Source: an uncultured Bacilli bacterium
GTDB lineage: Bacteria > Bacillota_I > Bacilli_A > RF39 > UBA660
Length of the DNA stretch: 58,680 bases
Direction: 5' to 3'
Assembly (NCBI GenBank): GCA_934096535.1
Contig: CAKOMC010000002.1
Location: forward strand, 1-58,680
Position 1 is the first letter of the stretch. Every line of letters starts with the position of its first letter. The translations under genes were made by a program, and so were the position numbers. The notes below the pieces were generated by a model. The model had not been told where the DNA came from. It was given only the letters and a program-made list of their open reading frames with translations, and made no database searches. Of this stretch, positions 7,490-16,473 are shown one piece after another.

Positions 7490-8454
7490 AAAAAGTTGCG
7501 ATTATTGTTTGCTGGATTGGAAAAATACCTGATTATTTTGATTTCTGGGAGTTTTCTTGCTCAAAGAATCCAAAATACGATTTTCTTGTTTTTACTAATA
7601 ATCATAGAAATAATAAGTATGATAATGTTAAATATATTGATTTTTCTTTAAAAAAATTTAATGAATTAGCTTCAGAAAAATTAAAGATTAAAATTAATAT
7701 AGATAAGCCATATAAATTATGTGACTTTAGACCAGCTTACGGTGTTATTTTTGAAGATTATTTAGAAAGTTATGATTTCTGGGGACATTGTGATATAGAT
7801 CAAATTTTCGGAAACTTAGAAAAATTTATAACTGACGATGTGCTAGAAAAGTATAGTAAAATTAATAAAAATGGTCATTTAACTTTGTATAGAAATACTA
7901 AAAAAGTTAATACATTATTCAAAGAAAATGGTAGTTTATTCAATTATAAAGAAGTTTTTCAATCAAATCAAAATTTTGCATTTGATGAATATACTGGAAT
8001 TAATATGATTGCCGAAAAACAAAATGTAAAATGTTTTTATATTAATAATTTTGCTGACATTGATAAAAGATTTAGAAGATACATTTGTAAAAATCATAGG
8101 AATTATAAATATCAATTTTATGAATACAATAATGGAAAAATAATCAAAATTTATTATGATGGTAGCTTAAAATACGAAGAAATGATGTATTTACATTTCC
8201 AAAAGAAAAAATTGAATATAAAATTTAATACATTTGAAGAGTGTATTGCAATCGGATATAAGGAATGCTCAAATATAAATGGCGCTATAACGAAAGAAAT
8301 AATTGAGAAAATCAATGGACATGATAATAGAATTTTATGTTTTTTTGAAAAAATTGGTTATTATACACATAAAATAAAAGAATTCTTTTTTTCTACAAGA
8401 GAAAAAAAGAAAATTTGGCTTAAACAAAAAAAATCTATGGAGGAATATAAATGA
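7486..8454 (+). CDS. DUF6625-like putative glycosyltransferase
   Basis: A 322-residue protein. The N-terminus VAIIVCWIGKIPDYFDFWEFSC and the central KPYKLCDFRPAYGVIFEDYL followed by YDFWGHCDIDQIFGNL are characteristic of DUF6625 proteins of capsule loci. The CDID resembles the metal-binding DxD of GT-A enzymes (residues ~100-103). No membrane segment is seen. Overlaps of 4 nt on both sides place it firmly in the operon. The sugar and linkage cannot be read from sequence. Confidence 0.8.
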   Translation: MKKVAIIVCWIGKIPDYFDFWEFSCSKNPKYDFLVFTNNHRNNKYDNVKYIDFSLKKFNELASEKLKIKINIDKPYKLCDFRPAYGVIFEDYLESYDFWGHCDIDQIFGNLEKFITDDVLEKYSKINKNGHLTLYRNTKKVNTLFKENGSLFNYKEVFQSNQNFAFDEYTGINMIAEKQNVKCFYINNFADIDKRFRRYICKNHRNYKYQFYEYNNGKIIKIYYDGSLKYEEMMYLHFQKKKLNIKFNTFEECIAIGYKECSNINGAITKEIIEKINGHDNRILCFFEKIGYYTHKIKEFFFSTREKKKIWLKQKKSMEEYK

Positions 8455-9599
8455 ATAAAAAACAAGGAATTTTAACTTTTCATGCAGCCTATAATTATGG
8501 ATCATGTTTACAAGCATATGCATTGCAAACGTTTTTAAATAAAAATAACAATTCATTTGAAATAATAAATTATCGACCTCATAATCAGTATGGAATGTAC
8601 AGTTTGATTAACTTAAGTTATTTTAACAAAGGAGTGTTAACAAAAAATATATATAATCTCTTCCATTTTAAATCGATAAAAGGTCGTAATAAAAAGTTTA
8701 ATGATTTTATTCATAAATATTATAAATTAAATAGTAAAAATTTTTTAAATGATCAGGAACTAGCTGAAATTATTAATGATTACGATGTAATAGTTTGCGG
8801 AAGTGATCAAATATGGAATTTATCTGATTCAACATATGATCGCAGCTTGGCATATTACTTGGAATTAGATAAAAAATTTGATGGTACTGCCATTGCTTAT
8901 GCACCATCTTTTGGGGATACAGTGGACAATATTATAAAAAATCCCATGTTTGACATTAAGTATCTTAATAACTTTAAGTATCTTTCTTTTAGAGAGAGCG
9001 ATGTAGTGAATGTGATGAAAAAGATGGGATTTGATTCCACCCTCGTTTTAGACCCAACATTATTGTTAAAAAAAGAAGAATGGGAGGAATTGATAGGACC
9101 TCCAATAATTACTAAGCCATATATATTTTATTATTCTTTAAATTGCAAAAATTATTCATTTGAATTTGTCAAGAAGATAAGTGAAGAATACAAATTGCCA
9201 ATAATCACCTCTTTTTTGCATCCAAGAGAAAGTTTTAAAAAAATTAAGATTTATGGTAATTCTGGGCCTATAGAATTTCTTAATTTACTTTATTACTCAA
9301 CTCTTGTTTGTTCTAATTCTTTTCATGGAACTGTGTTTTCAATTATTTTTCAAAAAGATTTTTATGCTATATTTGATGAGGATTCAAGTAAAAAAATAAT
9401 TCGTGAAAATAGAAAGGCTTCTTTGCTAGAGCAACTTGGTTTAGAAAATCATATTTCATCAATTTCAAATTATGTTAATTTAAGCGAGATAAAAAAAACA
9501 AATTTTAATATGGTTGAAGACAAGTTAAAAAAACTTCAAAAAATTTCAAGTGATTATATACTAAATGCAATAAAAGGAGAAAAATATGATAAATTTTGA
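8451..9599 (+). CDS. Polysaccharide pyruvyl transferase family protein
   Basis: A 382-residue protein. The N-terminus GILTFHAAYNYGSCLQAYAL, then VIVCGSDQIWN near residue 120 and SFHGTVFSIIF near 285 match the polysaccharide pyruvyl transferase family. Members move pyruvate from PEP onto a sugar hydroxyl, creating an acidic ketal, though many are untested. The 4-nt and 14-nt overlaps with its neighbours show tight coupling, and the next gene is the Fe-S protein that commonly accompanies this subfamily. Confidence 0.9.
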   Translation: MNKKQGILTFHAAYNYGSCLQAYALQTFLNKNNNSFEIINYRPHNQYGMYSLINLSYFNKGVLTKNIYNLFHFKSIKGRNKKFNDFIHKYYKLNSKNFLNDQELAEIINDYDVIVCGSDQIWNLSDSTYDRSLAYYLELDKKFDGTAIAYAPSFGDTVDNIIKNPMFDIKYLNNFKYLSFRESDVVNVMKKMGFDSTLVLDPTLLLKKEEWEELIGPPIITKPYIFYYSLNCKNYSFEFVKKISEEYKLPIITSFLHPRESFKKIKIYGNSGPIEFLNLLYYSTLVCSNSFHGTVFSIIFQKDFYAIFDEDSSKKIIRENRKASLLEQLGLENHISSISNYVNLSEIKKTNFNMVEDKLKKLQKISSDYILNAIKGEKYDKF

Positions 9600-10749
9600 T
9601 TTTAAAAGAAATTGCTATGGCTGTGGACTATGCAAAAATATTTGCCCCAAAAACGCAATTGAAATGAAAGAAAATGAAGATGGCTTTTTAAATCCTGTAA
9701 TTGATTCCAAAAAATGTATCAACTGTGGCCTGTGTGAAAAAAAGTGTTTGTATTTAAATGAAAAAGAGTCAAATAAAATTAACCGTAAGTCTAAATCACT
9801 TGCTGTTCAGATAAAAGATAAGAAAAATTTAAAAAATAGTTCTTCCGGTGGCTTTTTCTATGAATTAGCTAAGAAATTTATTGAGAGTGGTGGATATGTT
9901 GCAGGATGTGTTTGGAATGATGATATGCAACCGGTTCATATGCTTTCAAATAAATTAGAAGATATAAAAAAAATGCAGGGCTCTAAATATGTACAAAGTG
10001 ACATCTCTAATATTTTTAAAGAAATTAAACATTTAATCAATGATAAGAAAATTTTGTTTGTTGGCACACCATGTCAAGTAATGGCAATTAAGACATATGT
10101 AAATAATGAAAATTTATATACTGTGTCACTAATTTGTGAGGGTGTACCATCTAGAAAAGTTTGGAAAATGTATAAAGAGTCTTTGGAGAATATTCAAAAG
10201 TCTAAACTTATAAAAGTTAATTTTAGAAATAAGGATAATTGTGGCTGGAAAATGCCTGACTCGGTTTATTATTTTGAGAATTCAAAGGAAATAAAGAATC
10301 TTTCATTTAATTTAGATTATTATGTGTCATCATTCATTGAAGGAATACTTATGAATCAAAAATGTTATAATTGTGGATTTAAAGGTAATAATAATCTTGG
10401 CGATATAATAATCGGCGACTTTTGGCAAATTCCGGATAATATTTTCAGCTCTGAAACAAAAAATGGTGTTTCGGCAATAATTGTAAAAACAGAAAAAGGC
10501 GAAAAACTCTTAAACATTATGCAAGATATAGAAATAAAAAATGTTGATATTAGTTTAATTATTAAAGGTAATCCTAATTTGGAAAATTCTATCAATAAAC
10601 CAGCAGAACGTGATAACTTTTTTGAAAATCTTGATAATTTAAGTATTAATGATAATTTTAAACAATGTAATAAAAAGCTAACATCTAGCAAGAAAAAAAT
10701 ACTTAAATTTCTATTTAATTCTAGGCTGTTAAAATATCTAAAAAAATAA
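9586..10749 (+). CDS. Coenzyme F420 hydrogenase/dehydrogenase beta-subunit-like Fe-S protein
   Basis: A 387-residue protein. Residues 9-55 hold two 4Fe-4S ferredoxin motifs (CYGCGLCKNICPKNAI and CINCGLCEKKCLY). The FrhB/FdhB-type domain follows, with SSSGGFFYELA (~85), GTPCQVMAIK (~165), CEGVPSRKVWK (~185) and MNQKCYNCGFKG...GDIIIGDFW (~258-285), giving more cysteines for cofactors. Such proteins regularly sit beside pyruvyl transferases in glycan loci, suggesting a redox step on a sugar; the substrate is unknown. AAGGAG precedes the ATG. Confidence 0.9.
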   Translation: MINFDFKRNCYGCGLCKNICPKNAIEMKENEDGFLNPVIDSKKCINCGLCEKKCLYLNEKESNKINRKSKSLAVQIKDKKNLKNSSSGGFFYELAKKFIESGGYVAGCVWNDDMQPVHMLSNKLEDIKKMQGSKYVQSDISNIFKEIKHLINDKKILFVGTPCQVMAIKTYVNNENLYTVSLICEGVPSRKVWKMYKESLENIQKSKLIKVNFRNKDNCGWKMPDSVYYFENSKEIKNLSFNLDYYVSSFIEGILMNQKCYNCGFKGNNNLGDIIIGDFWQIPDNIFSSETKNGVSAIIVKTEKGEKLLNIMQDIEIKNVDISLIIKGNPNLENSINKPAERDNFFENLDNLSINDNFKQCNKKLTSSKKKILKFLFNSRLLKYLKK

Positions 10750-10771
10750 GAAGATTAGTAAGGTGTTTATG

Positions 10772-11800
10772 ATGAAAAAAATTATGTTTGTTATGCCTAA
10801 TAAAGGTTTTTCTGGTGCTGAAAAGGTAGTTATTCAAATTATAAATGGAATTAAAGATAAATATGATTGTTATTATATTTCGGAATCAGGAAGCATAGAT
10901 TTATATTTAAAAGAAAATAATATAAAACATGTAATTACATATAAAAAATTAGATAGACATGAGTTAAAATCAATATTTAATAAAGAAAAACCAGATATAG
11001 TAATTGCAACAGATTACAGAGCAAGCGTTGTTGTGGCATCTATTAAGGGAAATTATAAATTAATTTCTCATTTACATAACAATCCACTTTGGATAAAAAA
11101 AGTAAATATTAATAGCATATCATTTGCTGCGGCTTCTTTAAGATTTGATAAAATTTTTATAGTATCAGAATCAATAATAAGTGAATTTATTTTTAAAAAG
11201 ATAATCAAAAATAAAACCGTTTTAGTTTCTAATCCATTATCCAGAAATGACATTTTAGAGCAAGATAAAAATATCTATAAAAAAATGTACGATATTGCTT
11301 TTATTGGGAGATTTTGTGAACAAAAAGATCCGGAAAAATTTATAAAAATTGTAGAAAAACTTAAATTTAATAATATGCCAATAAGAGCATTAATGATGGG
11401 AGATGGGTCTTGGAAAACCAATGTCATTGAGTGGATTAATAAGTATAATGTTGAAGATTGTATAGAATTAAGAAGCTTTGAAAAAAATCCATTTCCTTAT
11501 TTTAAAAAAAGTAAAATAGTAGTCATGCCATCAAAATTTGAAGGTTTTGGTTTAGTAGCATATGAGGCTATGTGCTTGGGGGTGCCAGTTCTTGCTTGTC
11601 CTGTTGGAGGATTGGTTAATATAATAGATGATAATTGCGGATATTTTTGCAATGATGTTGATGATTTTGTTAACAAAATAACATTGTTATTGACTAATAA
11701 AGATGAATATAATAAAAAAGTCAAACTATCTTTAGAAAAGAGCATATCATTAGATAACTATAAAGATTACATCGAAAATATAGAAAAAAATCTATTGTAG
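10772..11800 (+). CDS. Glycosyltransferase family 4
   Basis: A 342-residue GT-B enzyme. The N-terminal half begins IMFVMPNKGFSGAEKVVIQI. The donor domain has IAFIGRFCEQKDPEKFIKIVEKL (~172-194), MMGDGSW, and the signature VMPSKFEGFGLVAYEAMCLGVPVLA (~250-275) with the expected Glu pair. An upstream GTG and ATG 10769 are in frame, but ATG 10772 is best spaced from AAGGTG (10760-10765). It probably adds a later sugar of the repeat unit. Confidence 0.92.
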   Translation: MKKIMFVMPNKGFSGAEKVVIQIINGIKDKYDCYYISESGSIDLYLKENNIKHVITYKKLDRHELKSIFNKEKPDIVIATDYRASVVVASIKGNYKLISHLHNNPLWIKKVNINSISFAAASLRFDKIFIVSESIISEFIFKKIIKNKTVLVSNPLSRNDILEQDKNIYKKMYDIAFIGRFCEQKDPEKFIKIVEKLKFNNMPIRALMMGDGSWKTNVIEWINKYNVEDCIELRSFEKNPFPYFKKSKIVVMPSKFEGFGLVAYEAMCLGVPVLACPVGGLVNIIDDNCGYFCNDVDDFVNKITLLLTNKDEYNKKVKLSLEKSISLDNYKDYIENIEKNLL

Positions 11801-11809
11801 GAGAAGAAA

Positions 11810-12862
11810 ATGAAAAAAAATTCATTCGATATAAAAACAGTAATAATATTTATTTGCGTACTGTTAAAATATTTAATTGAATATAAAATAAACAGCTATA
11901 TATTATATTCAGCTGTATTAGTTATATTGTTTTTTCAATTATTGAGAACAATTAAAAGCATGAAAGGCAGAAAAAAAATTGTTAAAGCTTTTATTTTTTG
12001 CATTCTTTCTATAATAAGTGTTCTAATTTATAAAGATGTAAATTTATTAATAACATTTGTATTGGCATTGAATTTATTGAATTGTGATATAAGAGAATTT
12101 ATTAAAAAATTTATGATATCATCTTCCATCATGTACATCACTACGATATTTCTTTATTTTTTAGGAATATTAAAAGATAATTATTTGATAAGAATAGCAA
12201 CAAATGGCTATATTTTAAGGCATAGTTTAGGGTTTACTCATCCAAATAGTGTATTTATGTTTTACATTCCAATTGTTTTATGTGCATATTTACTTGATAA
12301 TAATAAAAAACGATTCTATTTAATCTTTATGATTTTTTCTTTAATTTTATATAAATTGTCATTATCACGTACCGGAATATATTGTATAGTTTTTCTATTA
12401 ATTTTGGACTTTTTTAAAGATAAATTTAATTATAAAAAAATAATCGGTTGGTTACCACTATTGTTTTTTGGAGCCTCTTATTTTGTCGCTATAAAATTTG
12501 GAATATCTAAAAATAATAACATAAATATTTTATTAAGCAATAGACCATACTTATGGAATCGTATAATTCAAAATGTTAATATGTTTACATTATTTGGCAG
12601 CAATGCGCTATCTGACTTATACTTAGATAATTTTTATTTGGCAATGGTTTATCGATGTGGCATGTATTTAACTATATTATATTATTTTATGTTAATATTT
12701 GGAGTTAGCAAAATTAATAATTCCAAAATCCATATTGCTATATTGATTTTCATGGTTTATGGATTAGCAGAATCTAATACATTAATTGGCAGCATAAATT
12801 TTACATTAGCATTTTTATTATATTCCATAATTAATGGAAATTTTGATTTGGAGGAATGTTAA
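11810..12862 (+). CDS. Polysaccharide polymerase, Wzy-like
   Basis: A 350-residue polytopic protein with about ten hydrophobic segments. The long periplasmic-type loop after residue ~225 contains SNRPYLWNRIIQNVNMFTLFG, and YRCGMYLTILYY and YGLAESNTLIG follow. RxxxW within a large loop, plus its place between the transferases and the flippase, is the usual picture for Wzy, which joins flipped repeat units. Sequence conservation in Wzy is low, so the call rests on topology and context. Confidence 0.8.
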   Translation: MKKNSFDIKTVIIFICVLLKYLIEYKINSYILYSAVLVILFFQLLRTIKSMKGRKKIVKAFIFCILSIISVLIYKDVNLLITFVLALNLLNCDIREFIKKFMISSSIMYITTIFLYFLGILKDNYLIRIATNGYILRHSLGFTHPNSVFMFYIPIVLCAYLLDNNKKRFYLIFMIFSLILYKLSLSRTGIYCIVFLLILDFFKDKFNYKKIIGWLPLLFFGASYFVAIKFGISKNNNINILLSNRPYLWNRIIQNVNMFTLFGSNALSDLYLDNFYLAMVYRCGMYLTILYYFMLIFGVSKINNSKIHIAILIFMVYGLAESNTLIGSINFTLAFLLYSIINGNFDLEEC

Positions 12863-13456
12863 ATGATAAAAAATAAAAATGATTATTTATATTATATAAA
12901 ATGTGATAGAGAAGCGCGTGGATTCAATAAAAAAAAGCTCTTTGGCATAAGAGGTGAAATACCTGTTTATAAATTTCAATTATTAATGCGCAAAGTTGAG
13001 TATTATAACAATTGTAAAACAGATTTTATTTCCAAGCTGTATTTATTAATTCTAAAGTATAGATATAAAAAGCAACAAATAAAATATGGTTTTAGTATTC
13101 CAATTAATACTTTTGGTCCAGGATTATATATACAGCATAGAGGTACAATCTGCGTAAATGGGAGTGCTAGAATAGGAAGTAATTGTAGAATTAATGTTGA
13201 TGTTAATATCGGAACAAATATGGAAAAAGAGGAAGAAGCCCCAGTAATAGGTGATAATTGTTTTATCGGACCTGGAGCTAAATTGTTTGGAAAAATAATA
13301 ATAGGAAATAATGTTGCTATCGGCGCCAATGCTGTTGTAAATAAATCATTCGGTGATAATGTTACAATAGCAGGTGTACCAGCAAAAATAGTAAACACTA
13401 CTGGGACAAAAAATAGAATGAGATATTATATAAAAGGAAAAGATTATGAAAAATAA
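12863..13456 (+). CDS. Left-handed beta-helix acyltransferase (serine acetyltransferase-like)
   Basis: A 197-residue protein. An N-terminal helical part (DYLYYIKCDREARGF) precedes hexapeptide repeats from ~90 to ~175: GPGLYIQHRGTICVNGSARIG, VIGDNCFIGPGAKLFG, IIIGNNVAIGANAVV and TIAGVPAKIV. The HRG and GP residues match the active-site region of O-acetyltransferases of the SAT/Wzx-locus type that use acetyl-CoA on a sugar or lipid-linked unit. It starts directly after the polymerase stop and overlaps the flippase by 11 nt. Confidence 0.88.
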   Translation: MIKNKNDYLYYIKCDREARGFNKKKLFGIRGEIPVYKFQLLMRKVEYYNNCKTDFISKLYLLILKYRYKKQQIKYGFSIPINTFGPGLYIQHRGTICVNGSARIGSNCRINVDVNIGTNMEKEEEAPVIGDNCFIGPGAKLFGKIIIGNNVAIGANAVVNKSFGDNVTIAGVPAKIVNTTGTKNRMRYYIKGKDYEK

Positions 13457-14873
13457 TAGAGAAAAGAATCTTGTGAAAAACACCATAATAATTTTTCTAA
13501 GTAAATTTTGTACTCAGTTTCTTTCGTTTTTCTTATTGCCTTTGTTTACAGCGCTATTAAGCACTGAAGAATATGGATATTTCGATTTATATTCAACTTA
13601 TGCATGGTTAATTGCTATATTTTTGACATTACAATTAGAAAATGCAATGTTTCGATTCTTGATTGACAAGCGCGAAAATCAAGATGGTATAAAAAACATT
13701 ATTTCAAATGGAAGTATTGTAATATTTATTCAATTTTTTCTCTTTGCGATACTTTTTTTTATAGGTCTAAAATTATTTAACATAAAAAATATTGAATATA
13801 TATTTATAATGACAATTGCCACATCATTATTAAATTTAATGCTACAAATAGCAAGGGGATTTGGCAAAAATATTGATTATAGTATTGCAAGCATCATCTC
13901 TGGTGTCTTAAATGTTATATGTTGTATACTATTTTTAAAAATATTAAATTTAAAATTATTAGGTATTGTTTTATCTTATGTTATTTCAAATTTGGTCGCA
14001 GCTTTATATTTAATATTTAAACTTAGGATTTATAGATATATAAATTTTAAATTATTATCAAAAACAAAAATAAAAGAATTACTTGCATATTCTTTTCCGT
14101 TAATTCCTAACAGTCTTTCTTCTTGGATTATGAGCATTTCAGATAAAGTTATGATTTCGATGCTTTTAGGAGTTTCCTTAAATGGTATCTATTCTGTTTC
14201 AACCAAATTTTCAATATTATTATCACATATTTTTACAGTATTTAGTCTGTCATGGACTGAATCTGCTTCGATGAGTACAAGTGACTCGGATAGAGGTGCT
14301 TTTTTTTCAAAAGTAATTAATAATATTTTTTTTATTGGAGCGTTTATATGTATAATAATGCTTACATCTATGCCGGTATTATTTAAAATATTAATTGAAG
14401 AATCTTATTTAAGTGCTTATAACTATATTCCTATTTTAATTTTTGCATCTTTTTTCGAATTGTTTAGTACATTAATCGGTGGTATTTTTATTGCTTTAAA
14501 AAAGCCAAAAGAAATAGCAATTACTACAATTATTGGAGGAATTATAAACATAACAATAAATTTTTTGCTTTTAAAAAAATATGGAATTATTATTGCATGT
14601 GTTTCAACATTAGCGTCTTATATCTATATATCGATAGCCAGATATATTAAAATATCTAAGCATATAAGAATTAAATTGGATTATAAGAAATATGTATTTT
14701 TATTTATAGTATATTTAGCTTGCACATATATGTATAAATATAATTCAGTAATAGTTAGTGTTATAAGTGTGCCTATCATATGTTTATTATTTATTATTAT
14801 TGATTATAAATATATATTGAGAATAGCAGAGCAAGTACTGCATAAATTAAAACCTGCTAATAAAAATCAATAG
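13446..14873 (+). CDS. Wzx-type flippase (MOP/polysaccharide transport family)
   Basis: A 475-residue protein with 12-14 membrane segments. It starts NTIIIFLSKFCTQFLSFFLLPLFTALLSTEEYG, the typical Wzx/RfbX start, and has SFPLIPNSLSSWIMSISDKVMISMLLG around residue 215. It moves lipid-linked repeat units across the membrane for Wzy polymerisation. It is the last gene of glycan locus 1, overlaps the acyltransferase, and is followed by an intrinsic terminator. Confidence 0.93.
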   Translation: MKNNREKNLVKNTIIIFLSKFCTQFLSFFLLPLFTALLSTEEYGYFDLYSTYAWLIAIFLTLQLENAMFRFLIDKRENQDGIKNIISNGSIVIFIQFFLFAILFFIGLKLFNIKNIEYIFIMTIATSLLNLMLQIARGFGKNIDYSIASIISGVLNVICCILFLKILNLKLLGIVLSYVISNLVAALYLIFKLRIYRYINFKLLSKTKIKELLAYSFPLIPNSLSSWIMSISDKVMISMLLGVSLNGIYSVSTKFSILLSHIFTVFSLSWTESASMSTSDSDRGAFFSKVINNIFFIGAFICIIMLTSMPVLFKILIEESYLSAYNYIPILIFASFFELFSTLIGGIFIALKKPKEIAITTIIGGIINITINFLLLKKYGIIIACVSTLASYIYISIARYIKISKHIRIKLDYKKYVFLFIVYLACTYMYKYNSVIVSVISVPIICLLFIIIDYKYILRIAEQVLHKLKPANKNQ

Positions 14874-14946
14874 ATTTAGAAAGAAATTTAGAATCTAGAC
14901 AATTTATTGGAAAGTTTTTTATTAAGAGTTCAAAATTTTACTGGAG

Positions 14947-14975
14947 AGATGACTTGGGAAAAGTTGTCTTTTTTT
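14947..14975 (+). terminator. Terminator of glycan locus 1
   Basis: AGATGACTT (14947-14955) pairs with AAGTTGTCT (14961-14969), with two G-T pairs, followed by T7. Confidence 0.75.
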
Positions 14976-15020
14976 GAATTGTATTATAAATAGCATTATA
15001 ATATTTTTGAGGTGGTAGCG

Positions 15021-15380
15021 ATGGCTGTATGTTATTTTAATAAAGATTATGAAAAAATTTTTAATTGTGAATATGAGAAGAAAAATGGTGATATTGAAGT
15101 AACAGTTGAATATGCAATTGATGATGAAATGGAACCAGATGAAAATGGTGCAATAACAATTGGTTCTAATACTCAGTATAAAAAAAGAGATATTTTAATA
15201 GTTGATTCTAATTCTAAAATGAATTATCTTTTAAAGGATGCAAGTTACTCTGGAGATAAAGAATTATATGGATCACCAGATGGTAATGTTACGACTAAAT
15301 TTTTTAGTAGTTGTTATTTTTATCATGAAGGTTATAATAAATTGCAAGAGTTATTAGAAACACCAAAAGTAAAAAAATAA
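15021..15380 (+). CDS. ApeA-like protein, N-terminal part (frame before the -1 shift)
   Basis: The ATG at 15021 lies 5 nt after GAGGTGG (15009-15015); the in-frame GTG at 15012 is inside that site. The 119-residue product is beta-rich (DIEVTVEYAIDDE, KRDILIVDSNSKMNYLLKDASYSG, SPDGNVTTKFFSSCYFYHEG) and ends at TAA 15378-15380 directly after an A7 run. The style matches the N-terminal sensor-like domain of ApeA-type anti-phage proteins. The -1 frame opens at 15341 and continues without a stop into the HEPN half, so this is probably the first third of one ~426-residue protein. Confidence 0.6.
   Translation: MAVCYFNKDYEKIFNCEYEKKNGDIEVTVEYAIDDEMEPDENGAITIGSNTQYKKRDILIVDSNSKMNYLLKDASYSGDKELYGSPDGNVTTKFFSSCYFYHEGYNKLQELLETPKVKK
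15371..15377 (+). other. A_AAA_AAA slippery heptamer at the frame break
   Basis: In the upstream frame the codons are GTA AAA AAA TAA. The seven A at 15371-15377 therefore sit in the exact register for a -1 slip (A AAA AAA), with a stop codon immediately after. A -1 move at 15377 continues into the frame that encodes the HEPN half. It could be programmed frameshifting, transcriptional slippage, a real one-base mutation or an assembly error. Confidence 0.6.
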
Positions 15381-16300
15381 GAATATATAGTAATATCGTT
15401 AATGAATTTATTGGCAGTTCTAGCGTATCTAGGGAAAAACTTGAAAAAGAGTATGTTATTAGACTTCAAAAAGAACCAGAAAGAAAAACAGTAAAAATAA
15501 ATTATAACAATGTTAAATCTTTAACAATAACAGATACCTGGAAATGTAATTTAATTAGCAACGAAATAATAATTAAACTAGATGGTTATATTGAAATAGA
15601 AATGAGTCGAAAAGTAAAATATAATGAAATAGATAAATATATATATGAACTCATGACTTACATTCAATTATTAAGACCTGATAAATTAAGAATAAATAAA
15701 ATTACTGTATGTGCAGATGAGGTATATTATGGGTTTATTTCGCCATTGAAGGAAAATAAATATAAAAGTTCAAGTATAGAAAATAGTGTTTCTGATGATA
15801 TTTTAGTTTTCCTTTCAAAGTGTTATAAATTAATCCCCTATAGAAATAGTAAAAGTGAGATTAGGAATATTCTCTATGTTATTTTTGATTATTCCAGAAA
15901 CATAGAAGATACTTTTTTAATGTTATATAAAACGATAGAGTGCTATTATAAAAAGCAAAATATAAAAGGAATTACCAGTAAATTTATTAATTATAGTATT
16001 CATAATAATTATAGTAATGGTAAGAATATGACAGAAGATAAAATAGAAGATTTATCTAGACAAATTATATGTTTAAGAAATAGATATGTGCATTATGGTT
16101 ATTATATTAAGAATAATAGTTTAAAGATAACATTTAAAGATTTAGATGAAAAAACATCTAAACTTAAGAATTATACTTTAAACAATGTTGATATTAAATG
16201 GATATATGAAGATACAAAAATATTATATACAATTGTTATTGATATCATTTTTAAAAATATGTTGGAATATGAAAAATATAAATTTGGAAGAATTTTTTAG
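15377..16300 (+). CDS. ApeA-like HEPN ribonuclease, C-terminal part
   Basis: This frame is open from 15341 to TAG 16298-16300 but has no ATG, GTG or TTG until ATG 15602, which has no good ribosome site. The ~87 codons before that ATG read as ordinary protein (NEFIGSSSVSREKLEKEYVIRL). The C-terminal ~150 residues are helical, and ICLRNRYVHYGYYI carries the R-x4-H motif (RNRYVH) of HEPN RNases. ApeA is a HEPN abortive-infection protein; with the upstream N-terminal part the length and order fit. An AbiJ-like or other HEPN protein is the alternative. Without the shift this half would be untranslated or strongly shortened. Confidence 0.65.
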   Translation: MRIYSNIVNEFIGSSSVSREKLEKEYVIRLQKEPERKTVKINYNNVKSLTITDTWKCNLISNEIIIKLDGYIEIEMSRKVKYNEIDKYIYELMTYIQLLRPDKLRINKITVCADEVYYGFISPLKENKYKSSSIENSVSDDILVFLSKCYKLIPYRNSKSEIRNILYVIFDYSRNIEDTFLMLYKTIECYYKKQNIKGITSKFINYSIHNNYSNGKNMTEDKIEDLSRQIICLRNRYVHYGYYIKNNSLKITFKDLDEKTSKLKNYTLNNVDIKWIYEDTKILYTIVIDIIFKNMLEYEKYKFGRIF

Positions 16301-16473
16301 GAAATAATGATATAATAAAGATGTTTTTCAATGAATTAATGAAAAAAGATATCTATTGCATGGCTGTAATAAAAAAATATGATTTATACTAAAATAGCCA
16401 TATTAGATAATAAAAAAAATAAGTTGAAGGGAATCAAACAAAAAAATAATAGTGTTTGATTATTAGTAGCAGT

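Noticed and set aside
13003..13398. Minus-strand 131-codon frame
   Set aside because: Antisense to the hexapeptide acyltransferase; its hydrophobic Ile/Pro repeats mirror the hexapeptide codons.
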